A DNA stretch of 7,695 nt from Chitinophagaceae bacterium. Its GTDB lineage: Bacteria > Bacteroidota > Bacteroidia > Chitinophagales > Chitinophagaceae. The stretch covers positions 983-8,677 of the forward strand of contig DMPB01000053.1 of NCBI GenBank assembly GCA_003456175.1, given 5' to 3'. Shown piece after piece: positions 6,641-7,695 of this stretch (position 1 is its first letter; the number at the start of each line of letters is the position of its first letter). The translations under genes and the position numbers were made by a program. Below the pieces are notes generated by a model. The model searched no databases. It saw only the letters and a list, made by a program, of their open reading frames with translations, and had not been told where the DNA came from.

Positions 6641-7285
6641 CTAGCTTCTTTTCTTCTTAAAATCGCCACGCTTCCATGCCTTAATAAACTCATTCCATGC
6701 TATAGGATTGAATAGGTTGATAGGCGCTTGTTGCCCTTGAGAGTAATATTTGGCACTCTGCGTACGCATTTGCATGTTAAAAGCTTCACGGCCGTCGGCT
6801 GGTAAGCTAGCTAACAAAATTCTACGCTTTGCTTCATCGGTATTTTGGCGAGCTATTTCGTATTGGTCGGCTGCAACTTCTGTATTCACAAAATCTCTTT
6901 CAAATTGCATTCTGGTTGGGCGTGGTTTTAAAATTGTAGCAGGTAAGAATGCAGTATCATTCACCATTAACTGAATGACACTATACTGATTGCCATCTAG
7001 TTTTACAGGAACATGCATGGTTTTGTCTTTATACCCAACACTCGAAAAGCGAATATTATCGCCTTTTAAAACCGCAATCGAAAAAACTCCTTGTTCGTTG
7101 GTAATGGTACCGCGGCCTTTATCTTCAACAATTACACTAACGCCTGCTAAGCCTCTTAAGCTATCGGCAGTCATTACTACACCATATAATTGTACTACAG
7201 AATCTCTTGTTTGTTGCGCCAATAAACATTTGCCCGTAAGGGCCATTACCCAAAACAATAAAAAAGCTACGTAACGTTGTTTCAT
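6641..7285 (-). CDS. Secreted carboxypeptidase-regulatory-like domain protein
   Basis: A 214-residue envelope protein. Residues 1-23 form a signal peptide (MKQR, then a hydrophobic core, then KCLLA before QQTRDS). Cys20 is not in a good lipobox because Lys19 precedes it, so type I cleavage after Ala23 is favoured. Residues about 31-107 are a CarboxypepD_reg-like beta-sandwich (PF13715 type): VQLYGVVMTADSLRGLAGVS, then VEDKGRGTITNEQGVFSI, then RFSSVGYKDKTM. In Bacteroidota this domain usually begins TonB-dependent receptors, but here no plug or barrel follows. The remainder (108-214) is polar and probably helical, with LFNPIAWNEFIKAWKRGDF and a basic KKKRS end. The domain fold is clear; the role is not known and I do not assign one. 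It converges on the glycan block terminator and diverges from the apbC gene. Confidence 0.88.
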   Translation of the reverse strand: MKQRYVAFLLFWVMALTGKCLLAQQTRDSVVQLYGVVMTADSLRGLAGVSVIVEDKGRGTITNEQGVFSIAVLKGDNIRFSSVGYKDKTMHVPVKLDGNQYSVIQLMVNDTAFLPATILKPRPTRMQFERDFVNTEVAADQYEIARQNTDEAKRRILLASLPADGREAFNMQMRTQSAKYYSQGQQAPINLFNPIAWNEFIKAWKRGDFKKKRS

Positions 7286-7341
7286 TAAACAGGTTTTCGA
7301 GTAAAGTAAAAGCAGAAATACAACAACAAAATAACCGGATG

Positions 7342-7355
7342 CAAAGTTACATTTG
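7342..7355. promoter_or_regulatory. Overlapping divergent Bacteroidota -7 boxes
   Basis: In the 104-bp divergent spacer (7286-7389), TACATTTG at 7348-7355 on the plus strand is a perfect TAnnTTTG box for apbC. CAAAGTTA at 7342-7349 is a perfect TAnnTTTG box (TAACTTTG) on the minus strand for the secreted-protein gene. The two boxes share the TA step at 7348-7349, so polymerase could hold only one at a time. No clear TTTG -33 element lies at the usual distance on either side, which lowers confidence. The predicted leaders are about 25-30 bases (plus) and about 45-50 bases (minus). Confidence 0.5.
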
Positions 7356-7389
7356 CCACTTGTAAATTCTTTTTAACAAAAATACTTGC

Positions 7390-7695
7390 ATGACAGAAGC
7401 CGATATTCTCAAAGCCCTAAGCAATGTTCAGGAACCCGATTTAGGTAAAGATCTGGTTACGCTAAACATGGTGAAAGATATTGCAATTGATGGAAACAAC
7501 GTTGCTTTTACCATTGTGCTTACAACACCAGCCTGCCCGATGAAAGATATGATGCAGCGTGCCAGCGAAAATGCCATTAAATTATTAGTGAATAAAGCAG
7601 CTAACGTTACCGTAAATTTTACCGCAAACACAACTACCAAACGTTCCGATAGCCAGCAAATGTTGCCTGGTGTGAAAAACATTATTGCCGTTGTT
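7390..7695 (+). CDS. apbC: Mrp/ApbC iron-sulfur cluster carrier ATPase, N-terminal part only
   Basis: The frame opens at ATG 7390 and runs 102 codons to the right edge without a stop. Residues 3-78 form a MIP18/DUF59 domain: ILKALSNVQEPDLGKDLVTL, then VAFTIVLTTPACPMKDMM with the conserved Cys49, then a helix and the last strand VTVNFTAN. The linker ends LPGVKNIIAVV, which in Mrp/ApbC/NBP35 proteins comes directly before the deviant Walker A loop (SGKGGVGKS), lying just outside the window. The full protein would be about 350-370 residues, a cytoplasmic P-loop ATPase that carries or delivers Fe-S clusters. The start agrees with the family. There is no Shine-Dalgarno sequence, as is usual in Bacteroidota. 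It is unrelated to the glycan genes in function. Confidence 0.94.
   Translation, partial: MTEADILKALSNVQEPDLGKDLVTLNMVKDIAIDGNNVAFTIVLTTPACPMKDMMQRASENAIKLLVNKAANVTVNFTANTTTKRSDSQQMLPGVKNIIAVV

Noticed and set aside
6990..7274. Plus-strand open frame of 94 codons opposite the secreted-protein gene
   Set aside because: It is antisense to a protein with a clear signal peptide and domain; its own translation shows no domain and fits a shadow frame.
7428..7682. Minus-strand open frame of 84 codons opposite apbC
   Set aside because: The plus strand encodes a clear MIP18/DUF59 domain and Mrp linker; the antisense reading is a shadow.

Overview
The window looks like a Bacteroidota chromosome, probably from the Chitinophagales. 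This rests on AT-rich genes without clear Shine-Dalgarno sites, TAnnTTTG-type -7 promoter boxes, a secreted carboxypeptidase-regulatory-like domain protein, and the family style of the glycan genes. No species assignment is possible from the sequence alone. It holds seven supported genes, two of them cut by the window edges, plus one possible gene remnant.

Bases 1-559 (minus) are the N-terminal part of a GNAT-type acetyltransferase. A 141-bp divergent gap with short ATTCTT repeats separates it from a plus-strand glycan block (701-6517). In order, that block encodes a GT4 glycosyltransferase, a PglC-like phosphoglycosyl transferase (overlapping the previous gene by 20 bp), a PglD-like sugar-amine N-acetyltransferase, a PglE-like PLP aminotransferase and a PglF/WbpM/CapD-type membrane-anchored NDP-sugar 4,6-dehydratase. 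Together these can in principle convert UDP-GlcNAc to UDP-N,N'-diacetylbacillosamine or a close relative (dehydratase, aminotransferase, acetyltransferase), load the sugar phosphate onto undecaprenyl phosphate (PglC-like), and add a following sugar (GT4). The order matches the transcription order pglA-C-D-E-F of the Campylobacter jejuni N-glycosylation locus, but no oligosaccharyltransferase or flippase lies in the window. The final glycan (O-antigen, capsule/exopolysaccharide or protein glycan) cannot be decided.

The 239-bp gap before the dehydratase gene is unusual. Its minus strand is open for the whole length and reads like the C-terminal strands of an outer-membrane beta-barrel, and its plus strand has a reasonable Bacteroidota promoter.

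The glycan block ends at a strong 17-bp-stem terminator (6541-6580), shared with a convergent minus-strand gene for a secreted CarboxypepD_reg-like protein (6641-7285). That gene diverges from the start of an Mrp/ApbC iron-sulfur carrier P-loop ATPase gene (7390 to the right edge). The divergent spacer holds two overlapping, perfect TAnnTTTG boxes on opposite strands.

I see no tRNA, rRNA, CRISPR array, insertion sequence or phage gene. The genes belong to known families. The points most worth a second look are the collinear bacillosamine-type module, the beta-barrel-like remnant and the overlapping divergent promoter boxes.
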